Positions 1 to 6,375 of a DNA stretch of 64,000 nucleotides are shown piece after piece. Numbering within the stretch: position 1 is the first letter of the stretch; the number at the start of each line of letters is the position of its first letter. The stretch is taken from NCBI GenBank assembly GCA_002410925.1, contig DHPR01000033.1:1-64000 (forward strand), written 5' to 3'. Source of the DNA: UBA5359 sp002410925 [NCBI: bacterium UBP13_UBA5359]. Its GTDB lineage: Bacteria > UBP13 > UBA5359. The notes beneath the pieces were generated by a model, which saw only the letters and a list, made by a program, of their open reading frames with translations, was not told the origin of the DNA and did not search any database. The position numbers and the translations under genes were made by a program.

Positions 1-2
1 CA

Positions 3-914
3 GCGACTGCTCGGAAGGCCGCTGCACCGGCGAACGTAACGGGCAGTGCGGCTAAGGAAGCGCCTGAGGCGGAGTATGCAGTCAGAGCCGGAGCGGAGTC
101 CGTGGCGCATGAACTGGGAGTCGATCGCCAGGCAATGGCGGTTGCATCCAGACAGGCGGTAGGATCTGTGATACCTCAGATAGGTTCCTCTTTGGCAAAT
201 GAGATATCCTTTGCTGATAAATCATTTGCTGATAATGCCGAAAGGACTGGCGCGGCTCCGAAATTGTCTGTTGCCGTGCCGGCAAAAACAGCAGCTGCCG
301 AAGCTACGGCGGACGATGCTTCTTTTGGTAATGTCGAAGCGCCTTTCGGTAATATACCGCAAGTCGAGCCTCTTGGCCCTTCAGCTATTATTGCCGCTAA
401 CGTCACTGTAGGTAGTAAGAAACAGGTTGCTTCCGGATATAGCATGACACCTGAGGCTGAGTCTGTAACTATTCAGGCTTCAAGCGGAGCGTTAAGCGCG
501 CCGGTAGCACGGCAGGCATCCTTAGCAAAGGCCATGCCGCCAAAGGAAGGCACTATAAGCAGGCATGTGGCCGAAGTGGTTGCTGCCGCTAAAACGGTTG
601 CTTCAAATGTTCTGAGCATAAGGGGTAAAGTCATTCAACAGAGAGTTGCGCCTTATGTGGATGACGGCTACACGATGGCTGCGGCAAGAGAGCCTATGAA
701 TACCCTGGGTGCGGTTTTTACCTGGGACAAGAAGAACAAGAGCGTGTTGTGCGATTTCGGCATGAAGATACGTTTCACCATCGGAAGTAATATCGTTGAT
801 GTCGATGGACGAAGGCTGGTAATGCCGAAAGCTGCAAAAATCGTTAATGGCAGACTGGTTGTTCCAATAAGATTCCTCAGCGAACTAACCGGAGTTAATA
901 TCAACTGCAAGTAA
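3..914 (+). CDS. Stalk-domain (copper amine oxidase N-terminal-like) protein, 3' part
   Basis: The reading frame is open from the first bases of the window, so the start lies upstream and only the last 303 residues are seen. The visible N-terminal two thirds are Ala-, Val- and Ser-rich low-complexity sequence without a recognisable fold. The last 85 or so residues (about 655-911) look like a copper amine oxidase N-terminal-like (stalk) domain: a YVDDGYTM start, a TWDKKNKSV strand pair, then RLVVPIRFLSELTG near the end. In Bacillota and related phyla this domain is found at the ends of exported, often wall-associated proteins and is not itself an enzyme. The role here is unknown. A GC-rich hairpin follows the stop codon. 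Confidence 0.7.
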   Translation, partial: ATARKAAAPANVTGSAAKEAPEAEYAVRAGAESVAHELGVDRQAMAVASRQAVGSVIPQIGSSLANEISFADKSFADNAERTGAAPKLSVAVPAKTAAAEATADDASFGNVEAPFGNIPQVEPLGPSAIIAANVTVGSKKQVASGYSMTPEAESVTIQASSGALSAPVARQASLAKAMPPKEGTISRHVAEVVAAAKTVASNVLSIRGKVIQQRVAPYVDDGYTMAAAREPMNTLGAVFTWDKKNKSVLCDFGMKIRFTIGSNIVDVDGRRLVMPKAAKIVNGRLVVPIRFLSELTGVNINCK

Positions 915-924
915 CGGATAAAAA

Positions 925-955
925 GGGAGGGGCGTTGAGCCCCTCCCTTGCTTGA
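925..955 (+). terminator. Rho-independent-type hairpin after the stalk-domain gene
   Basis: A perfect 9-bp stem, GGGAGGGGC (925-933) with GCCCCTCCC (939-947) and a 5-base loop, is followed by TTGCTTG. The T tract is short, so termination may be partial. Confidence 0.65.
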
Positions 956-984
956 TACCGCCTCTATTTATTATCAATATCCTC

Positions 985-993
985 TGATATAAT
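985..993 (+). promoter_or_regulatory. Extended -10 promoter candidate for gltX
   Basis: TG-A-TATAAT is a perfect extended -10 element 34 bases before the gltX start. No good -35 lies 17 bases upstream, which extended -10 promoters can tolerate. Confidence 0.4.
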
Positions 994-1026
994 TAATAAG
1001 CCGATAAACTTATAATGGAGATTGAG

Positions 1027-2493
1027 ATGGAGAGAGAGACCAGAGTAAGATTTGCTCCAAGCCCGACAGGATATCTGCATGTCGGTGGAGCTCGAACAGC
1101 ATTATTTAATTATCTATTTGCCAGGAATACAGGAGGGAAATTTATCCTGCGCATTGAAGATACCGATCTGGAGCGTTCCAGCGAAGAAGCCATGCGGGAT
1201 ATATTGCAAGGTTTGAGATGGCTGGGACTGGAGTGGGATGAAGGACCGCAGGTAGGGGGCGACAGAGGCCCTTATTTTCAAACCGAGCGTATTGACCTGT
1301 ATACTGCTTACATGAACCAGCTTGAGCGTGAGGGCCTGGCTTATCGCTGTTATTGCACAACCGAAGAACTGAGTGCCGAAAGAGAGCGCGCCGCAGCAGA
1401 GGGACGCGAGTATAAATATAATGAGAAATGTCGTCGGCTCGCACCGAATGAACGTGAACAGCGATCTCGTGCCGGCACTCCTTCCGTGCTGCGTTTTGCC
1501 ATGACGCCCGGAACGACAATAGTTGATGATATGGTTCGAGGCCGGGTAAGCTTTGATAACGCATTGTTGGATGATTTCGTTATCGTAAAGTCGGATGGTA
1601 TGGCAACCTATAACTTTGCTGTTGTGGTGGATGATGCTCTGATGGGAATAACCCATGTTATCAGAGGAGAGGATCATCTTTCCAATACACCGCGGCAGAT
1701 ACTTTTATACAAGGCTCTGGGCTTCGCTCTTCCCAGGTTTGCCCATATCCCCTTGATAATGGGGGCTGACAGGACCAGGCTGAGCAAGCGCCATGGCGCC
1801 ACGGCAGTAACGAGTTATAGAGATCAGGGTATATTGCCACAGGCCATGATTAATTTTCTGGCTCTGCTCGGCTGGGGTTATGGTGACAAGCAATTATTCG
1901 ATATGGCTGAACTATGTGAACTCTTTAGTATTGAGCGGGTCAATAAGAACCCTGCCGTCTTCGATACCGATAAGCTGGAATGGATGAACGGCCAGTATAT
2001 CAGGGCTATGAATATTGACGACCTGTATCAGGTTGGATTTCCTTATTTGCTGCAGGCCGGTCTGGTATCGGAAGAACCTGATGAAGGGATGATAATGAAG
2101 TGTAAAGAGGCACTGCGGCTGGTTCAAGACCGCCTGCGTTACTTAAGCGAGATACCTGATTTGACGGTCTTCTTTTTCGAACGCCCCGACGGCTATGAGC
2201 CTGAAGCTGCAGATAAATGGTTCGCACGTTCAGAGACGGCAATCAGATTTGAAAAGATGGTTTCCGGGTTACAGAGCATGGCCCTCTTTAATGTAGAAGC
2301 AGTTGAAACGCTGATACGGAATTCAGCTTCTATGGAGGGAATCAAGGCTGGGGAATTGATACATCCGCTAAGATTGGCTCTCACCGGGCGCAAGGCAAGC
2401 CCTGGCATATTTGAAACTATGGAATTAATCGGCCGCGATGAATGCGTTATACGCTTACAGAAGGCTGTGGAGTTTATCAGGGAACATCTATAG
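1027..2493 (+). CDS. gltX: Glutamyl-tRNA synthetase
   Basis: Charges tRNA-Glu with glutamate in the cytoplasm (class I aminoacyl-tRNA synthetase). The HIGH-like motif is HVGG at residues 18-21, just after FAPSPTG. The KMSKS-like motif is RLSKR near residue 251. The C-terminal part matches the helical anticodon-binding domain, and 488 residues is normal for the family. An ATG at 1015 is in frame, but the ATG at 1027 has GGAG at 1017-1020, six bases upstream, whereas 1015 has no Shine-Dalgarno site; 1027 is preferred. Two tRNA-Glu genes lie 1.1 kb downstream. Whether this enzyme also misacylates tRNA-Gln cannot be judged here. Confidence 0.96.
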   Translation: MERETRVRFAPSPTGYLHVGGARTALFNYLFARNTGGKFILRIEDTDLERSSEEAMRDILQGLRWLGLEWDEGPQVGGDRGPYFQTERIDLYTAYMNQLEREGLAYRCYCTTEELSAERERAAAEGREYKYNEKCRRLAPNEREQRSRAGTPSVLRFAMTPGTTIVDDMVRGRVSFDNALLDDFVIVKSDGMATYNFAVVVDDALMGITHVIRGEDHLSNTPRQILLYKALGFALPRFAHIPLIMGADRTRLSKRHGATAVTSYRDQGILPQAMINFLALLGWGYGDKQLFDMAELCELFSIERVNKNPAVFDTDKLEWMNGQYIRAMNIDDLYQVGFPYLLQAGLVSEEPDEGMIMKCKEALRLVQDRLRYLSEIPDLTVFFFERPDGYEPEAADKWFARSETAIRFEKMVSGLQSMALFNVEAVETLIRNSASMEGIKAGELIHPLRLALTGRKASPGIFETMELIGRDECVIRLQKAVEFIREHL

Positions 2494-2539
2494 GCAAAGT
2501 TGTTTTGTCATTTCCTTTCGCGGGTAGAACCCTCTCATA

Positions 2540-2863
2540 ATGAACGAAAACGAATTATATCATCAAGTGTATCGCCGATGGTACGGCACTCCCAGATATA
2601 GAGCAGGGCTTTACGGACCGGATTATGAAAATGCTGCAGGAATCAGGAATGATAACGATATCAAGAGAGATATCGATGACGGGCTTTCCGGCAGTAATGA
2701 TACAAAGGGTTTATCTGTTGAGGTTCATGTCGAAGAGGGGGTAGTCATACTTAGAGGAAGTGTTCCCGATATTGAACACAAGCGGTTAGCTGGAGAGATT
2801 GCCTGGAAGGTATGCGGCGTTGTCGATGTAGTGAATGAGTTGCTGTCCGGTGCAGCAGAATAG
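2540..2863 (+). CDS. BON-domain protein
   Basis: A 107-residue protein whose C-terminal 70 residues form a BON domain: IKRDIDDGL, then VEVHVEEGVVILRGSV, then a helix and VVDVVNELL. BON domains bind phospholipid or help proteins associate with membranes, often in exported osmotic-stress proteins. The polar, Tyr-rich N-terminus (YHQVYRRWYG) is not a signal peptide, so this copy is probably cytoplasmic. No clear Shine-Dalgarno site precedes the ATG. It follows gltX by 46 bases, so co-transcription is possible. Function inferred from the domain only. Confidence 0.75.
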   Translation: MNENELYHQVYRRWYGTPRYRAGLYGPDYENAAGIRNDNDIKRDIDDGLSGSNDTKGLSVEVHVEEGVVILRGSVPDIEHKRLAGEIAWKVCGVVDVVNELLSGAAE

Positions 2864-2911
2864 CAGAGCTGTCCCTTGAATAACGGCCGGTGAAGACAGG
2901 TATTATAATTA

Positions 2912-2940
2912 TTGACGCTTTATGGAAAATAAGCTAATAT
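2912..2940 (+). promoter_or_regulatory. Sigma-70-type promoter of the XRE regulator gene
   Basis: TTGACG (2912-2917), a 17-base spacer and TAATAT (2935-2940) form a near-consensus promoter 55 bases before the regulator's start codon. Confidence 0.7.
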
Positions 2941-2995
2941 TAATGTTCGTGTGATAAAATATTATGGCGTTAATAAAGGCTAGGAGGTGACCGGC

Positions 2996-3394
2996 TTGGA
3001 GCTTGGGGATTATTTGAGGCTTGCACGTGAGAGCCTTCATTTGAATTACAGCAATGTAACGTATCTATCGAGTGGAGAGGTATCGCAGAACTATCTGGCG
3101 CAGCTGGAAAATGATAAAATAAAGCAACCGTCAATAAGGAAGCTTCACATGCTATCCTCTATATACGGCATTCCTTATTATCAGATACTGCACGTGGCCG
3201 GTTACCTGAGTGATAATAAGAAAAGCGAGAAAGAGATTGTCGGTCATATTGCGCAGGATCAACCGTATCTCAAGGAAGCGCTTGATGATCTGCTGGCATC
3301 TATGCCCGAGGAGCTCGATGCTCAGGAGCGGAAGAATGTCCTGATGGGATTCGGGTTTGCATCTAAATATATAAAGATAGCCAGGAATGCGTAA
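2996..3394 (+). CDS. XRE-family helix-turn-helix regulator
   Basis: A 132-residue DNA-binding protein. Residues 1-70 fit a Cro/C1-type HTH domain (LGDYLRLARESL, then VSQNYLAQLEND as the recognition region, then IRKLHMLSSIYGI). The C-terminal 60 residues are helical, with no known sensor or peptidase domain. The start is probably TTG at 2996: AGGAGG (2982-2987) sits eight bases upstream, while the in-frame GTG at 2987 overlaps that site. It has its own strong promoter and stands alone before a tRNA cluster. Targets are unknown; autoregulation is a guess. Confidence 0.8.
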   Translation: MELGDYLRLARESLHLNYSNVTYLSSGEVSQNYLAQLENDKIKQPSIRKLHMLSSIYGIPYYQILHVAGYLSDNKKSEKEIVGHIAQDQPYLKEALDDLLASMPEELDAQERKNVLMGFGFASKYIKIARNA

Positions 3395-3449
3395 ACCCTT
3401 TATATCAGCAAAACGACGAGGTCATAGTGCTCTTTGAAAATTATAACGC

Positions 3450-3534
3450 GGAGGGTGTCCGGGTGGTGAGGAAGCGGTCTTGAAAACCGTCGCCCCGAAA
3501 GGGGTTGCAGGTTCGAATCCTGTGCCCTCCGCCA
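3450..3534 (+). tRNA. tRNA-Ser(UGA)
   Basis: A full cloverleaf with GGAGGGT/GCCCTCC acceptor stem, anticodon loop CTTGAAA (anticodon TGA), a long class-II variable arm (CCCC-GAAA-GGGG) as expected for serine, a TTCGAAT T-loop and encoded CCA. Confidence 0.95.
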
Positions 3535-3545
3535 GCGTTTTTATC

Positions 3546-3574
3546 TTGCCAAAGCAAGATTTCTGTGGTAAAAT
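3546..3574 (+). promoter_or_regulatory. Promoter of tRNA-Glu(CUC)
   Basis: TTGCCA (3546-3551), a 17-base spacer and TAAAAT (3569-3574), preceded by TGG as an extended -10. The predicted start is about seven bases before the tRNA. The -35 overlaps a 7-bp hairpin, ATCTTGC/GCAAGAT (3543-3560), which could weakly terminate tRNA-Ser transcripts. Confidence 0.65.
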
Positions 3575-3587
3575 ACAGCAATGTTGT

Positions 3588-3663
3588 GGCGCATTCGTCT
3601 AGTGGCCTAGGATGCCGCCCTCTCACGGCGGTGACAGGGGTTCGAGTCCCCTATGCGCTACCA
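3588..3663 (+). tRNA. tRNA-Glu(CUC)
   Basis: Acceptor GGCGCAT/ATGCGCT, D-arm TCGTCTAG, anticodon stem CCGCC/GGCGG with loop CTCTCAC (anticodon CTC), T-stem AGGGG/CCCCT and encoded CCA. The first acceptor pair is G-U. Confidence 0.95.
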
Positions 3664-3694
3664 AAAATAACGGCGCAAGCCGTATTTTTGTTTT
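3664..3694 (+). terminator. Rho-independent terminator after tRNA-Glu(CUC)
   Basis: A short hairpin ACGGC (3670-3674) - GCAA - GCCGT (3679-3683), extended by A-T pairs, is followed by ATTTTTGTTTT. Confidence 0.7.
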
Positions 3695-3696
3695 GA

Positions 3697-3725
3697 TTGA
3701 AAAGCAGGGTTTCGTTTGATTTAAT
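3697..3725 (+). promoter_or_regulatory. Promoter of tRNA-Glu(UUC)-tRNA-Val
   Basis: TTGAAA (3697-3702), 17 bases, TTTAAT (3720-3725). The predicted start is about six bases before tRNA-Glu(UUC). Confidence 0.5.
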
Positions 3726-3737
3726 TTCGGTGCACGT

Positions 3738-3813
3738 GGCGCTGTCGTCTAGCGGTTAGGACATCGCCCTTTCACGGCGAAGATCGCGGGTTCGAATCCC
3801 GCCAGCGTCACCA
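3738..3813 (+). tRNA. tRNA-Glu(UUC)
   Basis: Acceptor GGCGCTG/CAGCGTC, anticodon stem TCGCC/GGCGA with loop CTTTCAC (anticodon TTC), T-stem GCGGG/CCCGC and encoded CCA. Its body is much closer to the nearby tRNA-Asp(GUC) than to tRNA-Glu(CUC). Confidence 0.95.
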
Positions 3814-3819
3814 AAAAAT

Positions 3820-3895
3820 GGGCGACTAGCTCAGTGGTTAGAGCGCTTGCTTCACACGCAAGAGGCCACAGGTTCGAATCCCGTGTCGCCCACCA
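3820..3895 (+). tRNA. tRNA-Val(CAC)
   Basis: Acceptor GGGCGAC/GTCGCCC, anticodon stem CTTGC/GCAAG with loop TTCACAC (anticodon CAC), TTCGAAT T-loop and encoded CCA. It starts six bases after tRNA-Glu(UUC), so the two are probably cut from one transcript. Confidence 0.95.
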
Positions 3896-3897
3896 TC

Positions 3898-3925
3898 TTG
3901 ACAAAAACGGCTTGTACGCTAAAAT
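3898..3925 (+). promoter_or_regulatory. Promoter of tRNA-Asp
   Basis: Perfect TTGACA (3898-3903), 16 bases, TAAAAT (3920-3925), directly after tRNA-Val and 20 bases before tRNA-Asp. Confidence 0.65.
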
Positions 3926-3945
3926 ATAAATGAAAATAGATTTTC

Positions 3946-4022
3946 GGAGCTGTCGTCTAGCGGTTTAGGACATCGCCCTGTCACGGCGAAGATCGAGGGT
4001 TCGAATCCCTTCAGCTCCGCCA
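3946..4022 (+). tRNA. tRNA-Asp(GUC)
   Basis: Acceptor GGAGCTG/CAGCTCC with discriminator G and encoded CCA, anticodon stem TCGCC/GGCGA with loop CTGTCAC (anticodon GTC). Apart from one extra T in the D-loop and a few acceptor, T-stem and anticodon changes, it matches the tRNA-Glu(UUC) at 3738. Confidence 0.95.
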
Positions 4023-4036
4023 ACAATATCCATAAC

Positions 4037-4065
4037 CCGCTCCGGAATCGGAGCGGCTTTCTTTT
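4037..4065 (+). terminator. Rho-independent terminator of the tRNA cluster
   Basis: CCGCTCCG (4037-4044), loop GAAT, CGGAGCGG (4049-4056), then CTTTCTTTT. It separates the tRNA genes from the convergent copB-like gene. Confidence 0.8.
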
Positions 4066-4108
4066 ATCCCCATCAGGATACGATCAATATTTATTTCCGT
4101 CTGCTTGA

Positions 4109-6109
4109 TTAACTCAATTTCAGGCTTTGGGCATTGATCGTTACGATAAGAGTGCTCAGCGTCATAATGACCGCTCCCATAGCCGGGCTGAAGAGTATGC
4201 CCAGATTATAGAGGGCGCCTGCCGCTAAAGGCAAGGCAATGATGTTGTAACCGGTGGCCCAAAGAAGGTTCTGCACCATCTTATTATAGGCGGCTCTGGA
4301 TAGCTCGATAATTGTAACTGCATCGAGTGGATTACTCTTTACCAGAATCACATCTGCCGCTTCCAGCGCCACATCGGTACCGGCGCCGATAGCTATGCCG
4401 ACATCGGCCTGTGCCAATGCCGGAGCGTCGTTGATGCCGTCTCCTACCATACCTACTATCAGATTCCTCTTCTGTATCTCTTTTACCCTGGCGGCCTTCT
4501 GATCAGGAAGAACTCCGGCAAAATACTCCTTGATGCCGGTATTTTTTGCTACCCAGGCTGCTGTCTGTGGATTATCGCCGGTTAGCATTATCGTTTTAAT
4601 ATCCATCCGGCTTAAGCGTGAGACCGCTTCTGCTGCTTCAGGCTTTATGGTGTCGGTCAGGGCTATGGCGCCGATAATCTCTTCATCCATGATTACAAAG
4701 ACTACCGTTTTGCCTTGCAAGGCCGGATCCTTTAGGATTTGCTCTTTTAACAGATCCTTGCTCTCTTGAAGATATCCCGGTCCTACAACTTTAATATCAT
4801 GGCCGTTAATCTCTCCCTGAGCTCCTTTGCCCGGCAGGGCGCGGAAGGATACAACTTCTTCTGTAGAAGAAGTTGCGGCTGCAATAGCCTGAGCAAGGGG
4901 ATGCTCGGAACGCTTCTCTATCGAGGCGGCCAGGGAGATAACGCTTTTTGGTGATATCTTTTCGGAGAGGGCCAGAATATCGGTTACGCCAAATTTACCT
5001 TCGGTCAATGTTCCGGTTTTATCATATATCAGGGCTTTAATATCTTTGGCTCTTTCAAAGGCGAGGCGATTTCTTATCAGTAAGCCTTTACTGGCGGACA
5101 ATGAGGTCGAGGTGGAGATAACCAGGGGTATGGCCAGACCAAGGGCGTGAGGGCAGGCGATAACCATCACTGTTACCGTGCGTTCCAGTGCAAAGGCCAG
5201 TCCTGCTTTCACTACCAGCATCCATACTATCAGAGTTGAAGCGCCGCTCCCGAGTGCCGTCAGCGTCAACCACATGGCGGTACGATCCGCCAGGCTCTGA
5301 ACTTTGGACTTGCTTGCTTGCGCCTGATGCACTAATTCCACTACCTGGGAGAGATAAGATTCCCGGCCGGTTTTCGTTACTCTGGCAGTTATGGAGCCTT
5401 CGCTGTTGACTGATCCGCCGATAAGAGGATCCCCGGGCGTTTTGATTACCGGCTGCACTTCGCCTGTCAGCATGGCCTCATTTACCGATGTTTCACCTTC
5501 GATAACTACTCCATCTGCGGGTATTCGTTCTCCGGGCTTGATCATGACCATGTTTCCTGGCAGCAATTTTTCGGTGGGTATCTCCTTTATCGTTCCGTCG
5601 TCTTCCAGCAGATGGGCTTCCGCCGGAAGCAGGCGTGCCAGTTCTTCCAGGGCTCGTGATGCTCCTCTGACGGATCGCATCTCCAGCCAGTGCCCCAAGA
5701 GCATTATATCGATAAGGGTGGCAAGTTCCCAGAAGAGAGCGGAGCCGGGCAGCCCCAGCACTATGGCGCTGCTGTAAAAATAGGCTGTGGTGATAGCTAT
5801 AGCCACGAGCGTCTTCATGCCCGGCTGCCTGGCTTGCAATTCGTCGGATATGCCTGCTAGAAAGGGGTAGCCGCCGTAAAAGTATATAAATGAGGCTAAG
5901 AGAAAGGAGATATATTCAGCGCCCTTGAAAGCCAGGTATCTGCCGAAAGGCAATAAATCTCCAATGGAAGGCGACAGGAAGAGAAGAGGCAGGGTCAGAA
6001 CAGCCGATACCAGGAAACGTTTCCAGTAATCGGCTGTCATGGCGGCATCATGATGCTCGGAAGAGGCCGCCGATTCTGTATTATCGGTCGCCGGCGCGGA
6101 GTTTTTCAT
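4109..6109 (-). CDS. copB: CopB-type copper/silver-translocating P-type ATPase
   Basis: A membrane pump that uses ATP to export copper (or silver) ions, 666 residues. The transmembrane metal motif is Cys-Pro-His (C319-P320-H321), which marks the P1B-3 (CopB) subgroup rather than the CPC of CopA. The phosphorylation motif DKTGTLTEG has its Asp at 363, the actuator has MLTGE, and the hinge is GDGINDAPA. There is no N-terminal heavy-metal (HMA, CXXC) domain; the cytoplasmic N-terminus is only about 30 residues with a His pair (EHHD). It stands alone, convergent with the tRNA cluster, with no chaperone or CopY/CsoR-type regulator beside it. Metal preference is inferred from the motif. Confidence 0.9.
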   Translation of the reverse strand: MKNSAPATDNTESAASSEHHDAAMTADYWKRFLVSAVLTLPLLFLSPSIGDLLPFGRYLAFKGAEYISFLLASFIYFYGGYPFLAGISDELQARQPGMKTLVAIAITTAYFYSSAIVLGLPGSALFWELATLIDIMLLGHWLEMRSVRGASRALEELARLLPAEAHLLEDDGTIKEIPTEKLLPGNMVMIKPGERIPADGVVIEGETSVNEAMLTGEVQPVIKTPGDPLIGGSVNSEGSITARVTKTGRESYLSQVVELVHQAQASKSKVQSLADRTAMWLTLTALGSGASTLIVWMLVVKAGLAFALERTVTVMVIACPHALGLAIPLVISTSTSLSASKGLLIRNRLAFERAKDIKALIYDKTGTLTEGKFGVTDILALSEKISPKSVISLAASIEKRSEHPLAQAIAAATSSTEEVVSFRALPGKGAQGEINGHDIKVVGPGYLQESKDLLKEQILKDPALQGKTVVFVIMDEEIIGAIALTDTIKPEAAEAVSRLSRMDIKTIMLTGDNPQTAAWVAKNTGIKEYFAGVLPDQKAARVKEIQKRNLIVGMVGDGINDAPALAQADVGIAIGAGTDVALEAADVILVKSNPLDAVTIIELSRAAYNKMVQNLLWATGYNIIALPLAAGALYNLGILFSPAMGAVIMTLSTLIVTINAQSLKLS

Positions 6110-6115
6110 AATCTC

Positions 6116-6143
6116 TTTATACCCGGTCGATTAACTTTGTAAA
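6116..6143 (-). promoter_or_regulatory. Possible promoter of the copB-like gene
   Basis: On the minus strand, TTTACA (6143-6138), 16 bases, TATAAA (6121-6116). The -10 ends six bases before the ATG, so the transcript would be almost leaderless; a promoter further upstream is also possible. Confidence 0.3.
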
Positions 6144-6198
6144 TTATTCTTCTTTCTTAAAATCTGGCAGGATAATTGATTTTTCCGGCGAATAGGCA

Positions 6199-6324
6199 AT
6201 GAAGACAGTTAAGTCCCTGGAAGAATACTTAGAGCAGGGGCAGGCCACAACTGTTTTTGATAGTCTCTCCGAATGGAGAAAGGGGTCTTTTTTCAGCCGT
6301 TTTGGGGAATATTTTAGGGAATAA
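6199..6324 (+). CDS. Possible small protein of 41 residues
   Basis: An open frame from ATG 6199 to TAA 6324 encodes a charged, partly amphipathic peptide with no match I recognise (starts MKTVKSLEEYLEQ, ends FGEYFRE). It fills most of the gap between the divergent copB-like gene and the SLBB gene. The Shine-Dalgarno signal is weak (AGG two bases before the ATG). It may be real or chance. Confidence 0.22.
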   Translation: MKTVKSLEEYLEQGQATTVFDSLSEWRKGSFFSRFGEYFRE

Positions 6325-6375
6325 TATCCGGAGGTGCCTGCAGGGCAGGTTCGGAAATTTTCAGAGGGTGATGGC

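Noticed and set aside
948-1026. T-box leader before gltX
   Set aside because: The gap after the terminator is about 70 bases, too short for a T-box, and no T-box sequence was seen.
3441-3696. Short open frames over the tRNA genes on both strands
   Set aside because: They overlap clear tRNA-Ser and tRNA-Glu cloverleafs.
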